Below, piece by piece: positions 8,445 to 16,428 of a DNA stretch of 22,510 bases. The notes under the pieces are model-generated. The model worked only from the letters and a program-made list of their open reading frames with translations. It searched no databases and was not told the DNA's origin. The DNA comes from JBFHES01 sp041584015 (GTDB taxonomy: Bacteria > Bacteroidota > Bacteroidia > Bacteroidales > M50B96): assembly GCA_041584015.1 (NCBI GenBank), contig JBFHES010000041.1, positions 1 through 22,510 of the forward strand, in the 5' to 3' direction. Every line of letters starts with the position of its first letter. The first letter of the stretch is position 1. A program made the position numbers and the translations under genes.

Positions 8445-11400
8445 ATGAGAAAAGCAATTCTATTAATAAGCTTGATCTGTATCTTAACCAGTGGCTTTGC
8501 AAAAAACAGCATCCTTCTGAATAATGCAAATAGTGCTGAGAATCAAGTTGAGCTGATAAGTTCAAACGACTCTCAAACCACAATTAAGGTAAAAGTAAAT
8601 GCCTACTCTCTTGACAAGGTTAAGATTGACGGTACCAATTATGTTATTGTAAATACCAACGATGCTACCAGAATTCTTGAGCAAGGTGCTCCGGATCTTC
8701 CAAAGTTTAGTCAGTCAATAATCATTCCTGATGCAGGTGCAACAAAGTGCGAAGTAATTTCAAGCAAATATATTGAGATTGAAGATGTTCTTGTGGCTCC
8801 GTCAAAAGGAAACTTCACAAGAGATATTGATCCATCAACCGTTGCCTACAATTTTGGCAAAGCCTACAGCAAGGATGCCTTTTACCCAGGCGAACTCGCT
8901 AGTCTTTTTGATCCGTACATCTTACGCGACTACAGAGGACAGTCAGTCGTTTTCACGCCGTTTCACTACAATCCTGTTACTAAGACACTAAGAATCTACA
9001 CCGATTTTGTTGTTACAATTAGCAAAACCAATGAAGCAAGCATCAATAATTTTGAACGTACTAAATCAGTAACTAAAGTTGATCGTCAGTTTCAAACAAT
9101 TTACAAACGTCAGTTCTTGAATTATGAAACAAACAGATATACAGCAGTTCCTGAAGATGGCGAGATATTAATTATTTGCCATCCGGATTTTCTGGAGCCA
9201 ATGGAACCATATGTATCATGGAAAATCCAAAAAGGAATTCAAACAACAATGATTGATTATTCAACACTGGGAAGCTCTTCAGCCATTTCGGCATATGTTG
9301 ATAATTTCTATGCCAATAACAATCTCACTTATTTGCTTTTGGTTGGCGATGCATCATTCGTTCCTACCATTAATGCCGCTGCCGGTCATTCGGATAACTC
9401 CTATGGTTACATCAGTGGTGGAGACTCCTATTCCGAAGTATTTGTTGGAAGATTCTCTGCTGAGAATGTGGCACATGTTCAAACAATGGTTGAGCGTGTT
9501 ATTGATTATGAATTAACACCTGATATGTCTGACTATTATCAGAATTCAATTGGTCTTTCATCAAATCAAGGACCTGGTGATGATAATGAAATGGACTACG
9601 AACATATTAGAAACATGCAGTTGGATCTTAATGCCTATAATTACACAGGTGCTTATGAATTCTTTGATGGTAGTCAAGGTGGACTCGATGCCAGCGGCAA
9701 TCCAACAGCTTCTGCAGTTGGAACAGCTTTAAATACAGGTGCTGGTGTTTTATTGTATACCGGACACGGAAGCAACACTTCATTCTCGAGCTCTGGTTTC
9801 GGAAACACTAACGTGAACAGTCTTACCAACACTGGTAAACTACCTTTTATCTGGTCGGTAGCTTGTGTAAACGGTAACTTTGTTCCAACAACTTGTTTTG
9901 CAGAAGCATGGACACGTGCCGAGCATAATAACGAACCATCAGGTGCCATTGCTACTTTAATGTCGACAATTAACCAAAGTTGGGATCCTCCTATGTGCGG
10001 ACAAGATGAAATGGTTGACATTCTAACGGAAAGCTATAGCAACAACATACTACGATCTTTCGGAGCTATCTCTATGAATGGTTGTATGGAAATGAACGAT
10101 GAGTATCAATCACAAGGAACTTCACAAACTGATACCTGGAATATCTTTGGTGATCCATCAATCATGCTAAGAACAGCACAACCAATTGCATTAACTGCGA
10201 CACATAGTCCTTCAGCATTTTTAGGCTCAACTCAATTTACTGTAAATTGTCCGGTAGATGATGCTATTGCTGCAATCACTGTTGGAAATGAGATTTATGG
10301 TGTTGGAACTGTAGCCAATGGAATGGTTAACATTCAGCATCAAGCCTTATCAACTGCCACAACTCTTACGCTTACAGTTACTGCTTACAACCATGTTCCA
10401 TATGTAGCCTACATTACAGTGGTACCAAACAACGGGCCTTATGTAACCTTACAAGGTTTTACTATTAATGATCAAAATGGGAATCAAAACTATGCGGCAG
10501 ATTATAATGAAGAAATCTCTTTAGATTTATCATTAAAGAACATTGGTATTGAGAAAGCATTAAACGTTGTTGGGGTTTTAACCACGACCGATCCGTTTGC
10601 AACAATAACAAATGACACCTATAATTATGGTGATATAGATTCAAGTGCGAATCTTAACATAGCTGCACTATACGAAATCGAAATTGCAGATAATATTGAA
10701 GATCAATACACCATTCCGTTTACTTTGACACTTACTGATGATGCAGCGAATACATGGACTGCCTATATTAACCTAACCGTTAATGCACCTTCACTAGCCC
10801 TTAGCTATGTTGAAATAGACGACGCTGGCCAATCTGATGTTAATGGTCGTTTAGATCCAGGTGAAACGGTTATTGTTAAACTATCTGGTGTAAACATGGG
10901 CCATGCAGCAGCAATTGCTGGCAACTGTGAACTCATTACAAGCTCCACTTTCTTAGATATAACCAACACCCTTGTTACCAATTCAGGCCTTGAAGTTGGC
11001 GCTCCTATTGATATTGAGTTTACGGTTTATGTAAGTCCGGCAACTCCTATAGCACATATAGTAACCATGGACTTTGAATTAGTAAACGGTGCTTATACTG
11101 CTTCAACAAGTGTTGATGCTAAAGTTGGTCTTATTGTAGAAGATTGGGAATCCAGTTCATTTAGCACATTTGAATGGATGAACGACAACAGCCATCCGTG
11201 GACAATAATTTCTGGTTCATCATACGAAGGCAATATGATGGCTCGCTCTGCAAATATTTCAGACAGCCAATCATCAACACTTCAAATAACCATTGATGTG
11301 CTAGCTGCAGACTCTATCTCTTTCTTTAAGAAAGTGTCATGTGAGGAAGCTGGATCAAGCATTTATGATTATTTAGAATTTAAAATAGACAATGTTTCCA

Positions 11401-12104
11401 AAGGCAAATGGGCTGGAGAGATTGACTGGTCCAAAGAAGCGTTTGCTATTAGCGCAGGTACGCATACATTAAAGTGGGTATTTGTAAAAGATGGCTATGT
11501 AAGCGACGGACAAGATTGTGCCTGGGTTGATTTTATTGAATTTCCTGCCTTGGATATTAATTACGCTCCAGTATTTTTAACAACCGTAGACACCTTTGAA
11601 TTTGCACATACTGATGCAGTAGACATTCTTATCGAAACCTATGATGCTAATAGCGATGCACTAGTACTAAGTTCGTCAAACCTACCGGCCTTCTTAAGCA
11701 TTACCGACAATGGTAATGAAACAGCAAGCATTAGCGGATCACCAAGTTTAAGTGATGCCGGTTCTTATACAATCACAGTTTCTGTAGACGATGGAAATGC
11801 AGCAGCAGTTCTTAAGGATTATGTTGTTAGAATTTATGATGCTGTTTCGGTTGAGCATACCAATCTTTTGGAGCAGGTTAGATTATATCCTAACCCGGCA
11901 AATAACATGGCTTATCTTGAAATGGAAAAAGCTGATAACAGCCAGGTAGCCATTATCGACATGCAAGGTAGAACGTTAGCAAAACTCACTAATAATGGGA
12001 ACAGATTTGCGATTAACACAAGCAGCTATCCGGCAGGAGTATATTACATACGTATTATTGAAGGAACTCAGCAAGTACATAAGAAGCTTGTAATTATCAG
12101 GTAA
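8445..12104 (+). CDS. RgpB-like (arginine-gingipain-type) C25 cysteine protease with T9SS sorting domain
   Basis: A 1219-residue secreted protease. Modules: signal peptide 1-19 (cleavage after GFA); propeptide to Arg231 (GAPDLPKFSQSIIIP at 81-95); catalytic domain 232 to about 577; gingipain Ig domain 580-660; two Ca-loop-like beta modules 665-895 (NDQNGNQN at 675, NGRLDPGE at 800-807); MAM/cleaved-adhesin-like domain 898-1034; Ig-like domain 1040-1130; type A Por sorting domain 1140-1219 (VRLYPNPA, IDMQGR, GVYYIRI). His441 (YTGHG) and Cys474 (SVACVNGNF) match RgpB H211/C244 with the same 33-residue spacing. Asp384, Trp513 (in STINQSW) and Met517 match the RgpB S1-pocket residues D163, W284 and M288, so Arg specificity is inferred. 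The sequence after Arg231, YTAVPEDGE, resembles the mature RgpB N-terminus YTPVEEKE, predicting autoprocessing there. The domain order matches the preceding gene. Probably co-transcribed with it and ended by the terminator at 12128-12155. Confidence 0.92.
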   Translation: MRKAILLISLICILTSGFAKNSILLNNANSAENQVELISSNDSQTTIKVKVNAYSLDKVKIDGTNYVIVNTNDATRILEQGAPDLPKFSQSIIIPDAGATKCEVISSKYIEIEDVLVAPSKGNFTRDIDPSTVAYNFGKAYSKDAFYPGELASLFDPYILRDYRGQSVVFTPFHYNPVTKTLRIYTDFVVTISKTNEASINNFERTKSVTKVDRQFQTIYKRQFLNYETNRYTAVPEDGEILIICHPDFLEPMEPYVSWKIQKGIQTTMIDYSTLGSSSAISAYVDNFYANNNLTYLLLVGDASFVPTINAAAGHSDNSYGYISGGDSYSEVFVGRFSAENVAHVQTMVERVIDYELTPDMSDYYQNSIGLSSNQGPGDDNEMDYEHIRNMQLDLNAYNYTGAYEFFDGSQGGLDASGNPTASAVGTALNTGAGVLLYTGHGSNTSFSSSGFGNTNVNSLTNTGKLPFIWSVACVNGNFVPTTCFAEAWTRAEHNNEPSGAIATLMSTINQSWDPPMCGQDEMVDILTESYSNNILRSFGAISMNGCMEMNDEYQSQGTSQTDTWNIFGDPSIMLRTAQPIALTATHSPSAFLGSTQFTVNCPVDDAIAAITVGNEIYGVGTVANGMVNIQHQALSTATTLTLTVTAYNHVPYVAYITVVPNNGPYVTLQGFTINDQNGNQNYAADYNEEISLDLSLKNIGIEKALNVVGVLTTTDPFATITNDTYNYGDIDSSANLNIAALYEIEIADNIEDQYTIPFTLTLTDDAANTWTAYINLTVNAPSLALSYVEIDDAGQSDVNGRLDPGETVIVKLSGVNMGHAAAIAGNCELITSSTFLDITNTLVTNSGLEVGAPIDIEFTVYVSPATPIAHIVTMDFELVNGAYTASTSVDAKVGLIVEDWESSSFSTFEWMNDNSHPWTIISGSSYEGNMMARSANISDSQSSTLQITIDVLAADSISFFKKVSCEEAGSSIYDYLEFKIDNVSKGKWAGEIDWSKEAFAISAGTHTLKWVFVKDGYVSDGQDCAWVDFIEFPALDINYAPVFLTTVDTFEFAHTDAVDILIETYDANSDALVLSSSNLPAFLSITDNGNETASISGSPSLSDAGSYTITVSVDDGNAAAVLKDYVVRIYDAVSVEHTNLLEQVRLYPNPANNMAYLEMEKADNSQVAIIDMQGRTLAKLTNNGNRFAINTSSYPAGVYYIRIIEGTQQVHKKLVIIR

Positions 12105-12127
12105 AAACACTTAAATCAAATAGATTG

Positions 12128-12155
12128 AAAACCGGCATTATTTGCCGGTTTTTTT
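12128..12155 (+). terminator. Rho-independent terminator of the protease pair
   Basis: AACCGGCA (12130-12137), a 5-nt loop, then TGCCGGTT (12143-12150), followed by T residues to 12155. An 8-bp stem extendable by two A-T pairs, 24 nt after the stop codon of the second protease. Confidence 0.88.
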
Positions 12156-12162
12156 ATCTTTA
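12155..12162 (+). promoter_or_regulatory. Possible -7 element (TATCTTTA) fused to the terminator T-tract
   Basis: TATCTTTA is one base off TAnnTTTG. It starts in the last T of the preceding terminator and ends 4 nt before the ATG of the acetyltransferase, implying a leaderless or nearly leaderless mRNA. No TTG lies at the usual -33 spacing. Confidence 0.3.
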
Positions 12163-12166
12163 CTAA

Positions 12167-12652
12167 ATGAACATCTACTATTTAGACATGAAACGACAGG
12201 AGGATTTGATACCTTCTTCTGGAGGTAACGATAATCTTGTTCTAATTGAAAGTAAAATTAAGAATTGGAAGTTTAACAAATTCCTATACTCCTATGTTGG
12301 CGATAAGTGGGAATGGTTTGATAAGGCAGCGTGGAAAGAAGCAGAATGGAAGCAATATGCCGAGGCAGATAACTTAAGAACTTTTGTAGCTTATGTTGAA
12401 GGCACCCCGGCAGGTTATTTCGAGCTTCAAAAACAGAACATGGATAATATTCAAATCATGTACTTTGGCCTTGAACCAGGATTCATCGGTAAAGGTTTTG
12501 GAGGTAAGCTATTAACCATGGCTATCACAGAAGCATGGAATTGGGGAGCAGCAAGGATTAAAGTAAACACCTGTGATCTGGATCATCCATCTGCACTAAT
12601 CAATTATCAAAAGCGAGGATTTAAACTATACCATACCAAAGAGAATGCATAA
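12167..12652 (+). CDS. GNAT family N-acetyltransferase
   Basis: A 161-residue cytoplasmic protein expected to transfer acetyl from acetyl-CoA to an amino group. GNAT motif A is clear: a beta strand IQIMYFGLEP then the pyrophosphate-binding loop GFIGKGFGGKLL at about residues 105-116. A second strand ARIKVNTCDLDHPSALINYQKRGF is the motif B region (about 134-157), where Tyr and the KRGF turn are typical. The N-terminal half is rich in Trp and acidic residues (DKWEWFDKAAWKEAEWKQY). The substrate cannot be predicted. The gene sits alone between two terminators. Start choice: the ATG at 12167 is the first in frame after the upstream terminator; the second Met (MKRQEDL, residue 8) is an alternative. 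The 3' end runs into the shared terminator. Confidence 0.88.
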   Translation: MNIYYLDMKRQEDLIPSSGGNDNLVLIESKIKNWKFNKFLYSYVGDKWEWFDKAAWKEAEWKQYAEADNLRTFVAYVEGTPAGYFELQKQNMDNIQIMYFGLEPGFIGKGFGGKLLTMAITEAWNWGAARIKVNTCDLDHPSALINYQKRGFKLYHTKENA

Positions 12653-12680
12653 AAAAAGCGAGTCTAAACTCGCTTTTTTT
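12651..12680. terminator. Bidirectional terminator between convergent GNAT and RRM genes
   Basis: Seven A then GCGAGT (12651-12663), loop CTAA, then ACTCGC and seven T (12668-12680). The 13-bp stem has a T-tract on both strands. The A-tract begins inside the TAA of the acetyltransferase gene, and the stop of the minus-strand RRM gene is 4 nt away, so one hairpin serves both. Confidence 0.92.
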
Positions 12681-12683
12681 ATG

Positions 12684-12974
12684 TTAATATCGATCTCGAT
12701 TATATCCTCTTCTGCCCCCACCACGGTTATCCTCTCGCGGACGCGATTCCTTAACAATAATAGTATTGCCTTGAAATTCCGATTCATTTAGTTCTTCAAT
12801 GGCCTGTCTTGCTTCGTCGTCGCCGCTCATCTCAACAAAGCCATATCCTTTAGAACGACCACTGTCACGATCAATAATAACCTTTGATGATGTTACTTCA
12901 CCATAGCCGCCAAATAATTCTTTTAAGTCGTCACCATTAGTGTTTGATGATAACTTGGTTACAAAAATGTTCAT
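12684..12974 (-). CDS. Small RRM-type RNA-binding protein
   Basis: A 96-residue protein with a single RNA recognition motif. RNP2 is IFVTKL (residues 3-8) and RNP1 is KGYGFVEM (42-49), with the RNP1 aromatics Tyr44 and Phe46 and the RNP2 Phe4 in place to stack on RNA bases. The C-terminal tail (79-96) is rich in Arg, Gly and Asp (RGGGRRGYNRDRY), an RGG-like extension common in bacterial RRM proteins of Bacteroidota and Cyanobacteria. These are probably RNA chaperones or post-transcriptional regulators, often cold- or stress-responsive; that is family knowledge, not seen here. The upstream 194 nt contain TAATTTG (minus strand, 13022-13016), a -7-like box one base shorter than consensus, with a leader of about 35 nt. 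Confidence 0.93.
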   Translation of the reverse strand: MNIFVTKLSSNTNGDDLKELFGGYGEVTSSKVIIDRDSGRSKGYGFVEMSGDDEARQAIEELNESEFQGNTIIVKESRPREDNRGGGRRGYNRDRY

Positions 12975-13168
12975 AGTAAATTAATTTAGTTTATAAAAGC
13001 AACTCGGATAACGCGCAAATTATATTCGACGAATTACAATCTTTGAACAATCCAAATCTTCTTCAAAAATAGATAAAGATTTGATACAAAACACCCAAGC
13101 ACCCTAATTAATTAGTAAAATCATTAAGCTACCGTAAGAATTAAGAGAATAAATACCGATGCCCTTTA

Positions 13169-16084
13169 CTAGTGAGCAACAATAAATAACGTTGAAAGCA
13201 AACTAACACCTTCTATTTTCAACTGATATATTCCATTAGGTAGCTCGCTTATATTTAGTCGATGTAATTGTTGGCCATCAACATCAAGTCTCATTACTTC
13301 CTGACCAAGCATATCAATAATCGTAAGTACATTGAAAGATACCGGTTCATCTATTACAACATTAAGCAAAGATTCAGCTGGATTTGGAAAGAGTTTAATT
13401 TGATTGTTCTTACCTAAATTAACAACATCCAGAATAGAAACATTCAATACAACTGGCTCTCCAACACATCCCATTGCATTGGTTTCGGTAACGGAAACAT
13501 AACCAGTACCGGCATGGTCCCAAGTAATAAAGATACTGTCGTTGGTCACTTGCGATGGATCATAAAGCCCACCTGAAACGAACCATTCATAGGTAGAACC
13601 AACATTCTCGAAAATATAGTAGAGTCGGGCTGTATCGCTTTCAATGAAAAAGGTCTCACCATAAATCAACCCAGTTTCCACTTCGTTAACCTCAGCAATG
13701 GTATGATAAATACAGCTTGAAAATCCATTGCTTACAGTAACTTCGTAATAAGTAGATTCCATAGGTGTATCGAAAAATAATGCCGTAGTATCACCAGTAT
13801 TCCAAAGGTAATCATAACCAACGGAATTTGAATTTAGCATGATGGTTTCCCCTGCACATAAAACGGAATCAATTTCACTGATTTCAGCATTTATTAAACT
13901 TATAAATATTGTATCGACCAAGCTACAAGCCAATGAATCGGTTATGGTGAGATAATATATTCCAGAACTGAGCGCACCAGTGCTATTACTGGTTGAACCA
14001 GTACTCCATTGGTAGGATGCATATCCAGAACTAGCAGTTAAGGATAACTGAAAAGCATCGCACGACAGAATACTATCTGCTAAATTAGATACGATAGGTG
14101 CCGCCAATTGAATATGAACCGTATCCGCACACACAAAACCAGCCTGCGTGTAAAAGGCATAATACTCGGTACCCAAAGCTGGATCGATGAGAATTTGCGG
14201 TGTTCCTTCGCCGGTAGACCACTCATAACCTAATACATTGGACTCAAGACTAAGTTGGAGCTGCTCATCGGTACACAAAACGGTATCAGACTGAAGGATA
14301 TTAAGCTGATATAAATTCACATTTGTACTTCCCTCTGCAACACAGCCAAAATTACTTGTTATGGTTAGGTCATATATGCCCGAAGTATTTACCAATAAAA
14401 AGTTGCTTGTATCTCCGGTATTCCACCAATAAGAATTATTCGCGCTAAAAGTCTCCGTTAATAGTGCGCTTTCTACATTACAATAATTGGCTTGCACCGG
14501 AAGGGTAATCTCTGGAAGTGGTTTAACGGTAACCCAAAAATAATCTGAACAGCTTTGATAGGCATTGGTAGAAGTCACCGTTATTTGTCCTGATGCTTCG
14601 GGAACAATACTGATGCTGCTGGTATATTCATCAGTACTCCAATAAAAATCATTTATTGATGATGTTGCATTCAGTGTAATTGTGTCGCCAAAACAGATGA
14701 TAGAATCTGGTTCAAGTATTTCTACATTTATCAGACTTACTAAAGCAGTATCAAACATTACACAGGTACTATCGCTAACTGTTAGCGTATAAATTCCAGA
14801 ACTGGTTACCGGCAGATTTGGTATAGCTGCTCCGGTACTCCATAAATAGTTATCAAATACGTGTGTAGTTGAAAGAAGGATTGTATCCGTGCCACATTCG
14901 ATAAGCGTATCCGGAAGGTTTGGCACATCTGCTAAATCCACATATACAGAATCTGAGCAAGTTCCAATTCCATCGTAAAAGATGGCCGTATACATTTGAT
15001 CATATTCAGGTATCAAAGTAGTAGCATACGACGAAATATTTCCAGCTACATCATCAAACAAGTATAAATAATTTGCATACGGAACATTTAAACTTTCAAT
15101 TACTGATATTGCGCTTAACACCGCTCCACTTACATCAAAATAATTAGCAACCAATAACTCATTAAAATCAAGGTAGAAAATAAGATCAGCATCTAATAAT
15201 GGATTTACATGAATAGTTGGGTAATGAATTAATTCACTTGTAGAAAGGTTTCCCTCCCAGATCCTGAATTCATCAATCAGCCCATTGAAAGTAGTTAATG
15301 ATGATGCATCAACAGCACCCAGATAAGCGTTTCCGGCTAGAGCTGTATTATACAAAGCAGTAATGGCCCCACTTCCGATAGATACTCCATTTACGTGAAA
15401 GCTATACTTCAAATCAGCGGTTGTTGACACAACAATATGATTCCAGCTATTAAGGCTTATAGCGCTACCAGCCGTATAAACGTTCTGATTTAATTTCAAT
15501 TTTAACAGATTATTTTGATCCAGACTTATAGAAAAGCCAGCACTGGATGCTACATCACCGTAACTAAAAACTCCTACCTCCGAAGTTTGTCCTTGATTAT
15601 ACATCCAAAACTCAACGGTTCTGGCGTCATTACCTGCAAGAAGAATACTATCTGTAAATATGCCATAAGCTCCGCTCCCATTAAAACTTGCCGAGGCAAC
15701 ATTCGATTGATAAGTAGCAATATCTATTTCATATGTGTTAGCTCCACACAAAAAGGTATCTCGTTGCAGCAAATTAGCATTTATCAAACTAACAACAACC
15801 GAGTCAATTGCAACACAGGCACTATCATCGGTAACGGTAAGCCAGTACATACCAGAATGCATAGCCATGGTTGATGCGGCTGTTGCTCCATTACTCCATT
15901 GGTAGCTAGCAAATCCAGAATTTGCAGTAAGCAGTACAGCATTTTGCTGACAGAGCTGCACAGTGTCCGGTAAACCGATTGTGTTGGAAACGGTATCGCA
16001 ATAGGTCGTTTGCCCTTGCGAAGAAAGTCCAATTAAGGAAAACACAATAAGTGCTAATACTGAGAAAAATCGATTAAACTTCAT
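13169..16084 (-). CDS. Large T9SS-secreted adhesin-like protein with LamG-like domain and repeated Ig-like modules
   Basis: A 971-residue protein. An in-frame ATG exists 30 nt upstream (16114), but the best -7 box (16119-16112) overlaps it and the signal peptide MKFNRFFSVLALIVFSLIGL begins at 16084, so I use 16084. A LamG/concanavalin-like jelly roll spans about residues 128-325 (RTVEFWMY; NSWNHIVV; GLIDEFRIW). The rest is Ig-like modules, each with a core Trp in a WSTG-type turn at residues 63, 415, 482, 554, 622, 693 and 761, followed by SGIYxLTVTD-like strands and paired Cys. A PKD-like module (STYEWFVSGGL) lies near 830-885. Three longer units (about 38-113, 388-464, 666-743) share WSTG, the segment SLIN and a closing D-S/T-x-x-C-x-G, marking an internal super-repeat. 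The C-terminus (895-971: KLFPNPAESLLNVV, IDMLGQEV, GIYQLKI) is a type A Por sorting domain. No enzyme domain is visible. A binding role on the cell surface is inferred. Confidence 0.85.
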   Translation of the reverse strand: MKFNRFFSVLALIVFSLIGLSSQGQTTYCDTVSNTIGLPDTVQLCQQNAVLLTANSGFASYQWSNGATAASTMAMHSGMYWLTVTDDSACVAIDSVVVSLINANLLQRDTFLCGANTYEIDIATYQSNVASASFNGSGAYGIFTDSILLAGNDARTVEFWMYNQGQTSEVGVFSYGDVASSAGFSISLDQNNLLKLKLNQNVYTAGSAISLNSWNHIVVSTTADLKYSFHVNGVSIGSGAITALYNTALAGNAYLGAVDASSLTTFNGLIDEFRIWEGNLSTSELIHYPTIHVNPLLDADLIFYLDFNELLVANYFDVSGAVLSAISVIESLNVPYANYLYLFDDVAGNISSYATTLIPEYDQMYTAIFYDGIGTCSDSVYVDLADVPNLPDTLIECGTDTILLSTTHVFDNYLWSTGAAIPNLPVTSSGIYTLTVSDSTCVMFDTALVSLINVEILEPDSIICFGDTITLNATSSINDFYWSTDEYTSSISIVPEASGQITVTSTNAYQSCSDYFWVTVKPLPEITLPVQANYCNVESALLTETFSANNSYWWNTGDTSNFLLVNTSGIYDLTITSNFGCVAEGSTNVNLYQLNILQSDTVLCTDEQLQLSLESNVLGYEWSTGEGTPQILIDPALGTEYYAFYTQAGFVCADTVHIQLAAPIVSNLADSILSCDAFQLSLTASSGYASYQWSTGSTSNSTGALSSGIYYLTITDSLACSLVDTIFISLINAEISEIDSVLCAGETIMLNSNSVGYDYLWNTGDTTALFFDTPMESTYYEVTVSNGFSSCIYHTIAEVNEVETGLIYGETFFIESDTARLYYIFENVGSTYEWFVSGGLYDPSQVTNDSIFITWDHAGTGYVSVTETNAMGCVGEPVVLNVSILDVVNLGKNNQIKLFPNPAESLLNVVIDEPVSFNVLTIIDMLGQEVMRLDVDGQQLHRLNISELPNGIYQLKIEGVSLLSTLFIVAH

Positions 16085-16111
16085 AACAATATTCAATGAT
16101 GTAATTGGCTT

Positions 16112-16119
16112 CAAATTTA
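16112..16119 (-). promoter_or_regulatory. -7 promoter element (TAAATTTG) for the LamG/T9SS protein
   Basis: An exact TAnnTTTG match read on the minus strand, 27 nt before the ATG at 16084. It overlaps the alternative upstream ATG at 16114, which argues against that start. Confidence 0.5.
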
Positions 16120-16381
16120 ATTTATACTTGTCGTCATCAGCTAATTAAATCAAATAATTACGAACAAACTTATTCAGATAAGCAAATTCTGTTTTTTTCT
16201 AATGAGCTAACGATGGCAATTAGACTAATATCAACCTTTGCAGGTTGCTTCATTCAACACTCAATCAATGAAAAATCAAACAATTTGCAAAAAAGATTGT
16301 CTCATTATTTGGTATTAAAATTAATTAGGTAGTCAATTACTTTTTTAGTCTGAAATTGCTAGAGATGTTTAATTATTTATC

Positions 16382-16389
16382 TAATTTTG
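16382..16389 (+). promoter_or_regulatory. -7 promoter element (TAATTTTG) for peroxiredoxin
   Basis: An exact TAnnTTTG match 39 nt before the peroxiredoxin ATG. A TTG at 16356-16358 lies 23 nt upstream, slightly longer than the usual 19-21 spacing. Confidence 0.55.
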
Positions 16390-16428
16390 CAAACACAAAT
16401 TGATAATTACAAATAAAAATAAATTATA

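Larger units (their letters stand above)
16085..16428. other. Divergent intergenic region between the LamG protein and peroxiredoxin
   Basis: 344 nt. It contains an exact TAnnTTTG box for each side (minus 16119-16112, plus 16382-16389). The middle, about 16140-16350, is very AT-rich with no convincing hairpin or repeat. An open plus-strand stretch at 16105-16332 has no recognisable product and overlaps the minus-strand promoter, so it is not called. Confidence 0.5.

Noticed and set aside
9674..10021. A 115-codon minus-strand open frame.
   Set aside because: It lies antisense to the catalytic domain of the Rgp-like protease, where the sense strand shows strong family conservation.
16085..16114. 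An upstream in-frame ATG (16114) that would add 10 residues to the LamG/T9SS protein.
   Set aside because: It overlaps the best -7 box, and the added residues would spoil a clean signal peptide beginning at 16084.
16105..16332. A 75-codon plus-strand open frame in the divergent intergenic region.
   Set aside because: No recognisable domain, it overlaps the opposite-strand promoter, and its composition looks like AT-rich non-coding DNA.
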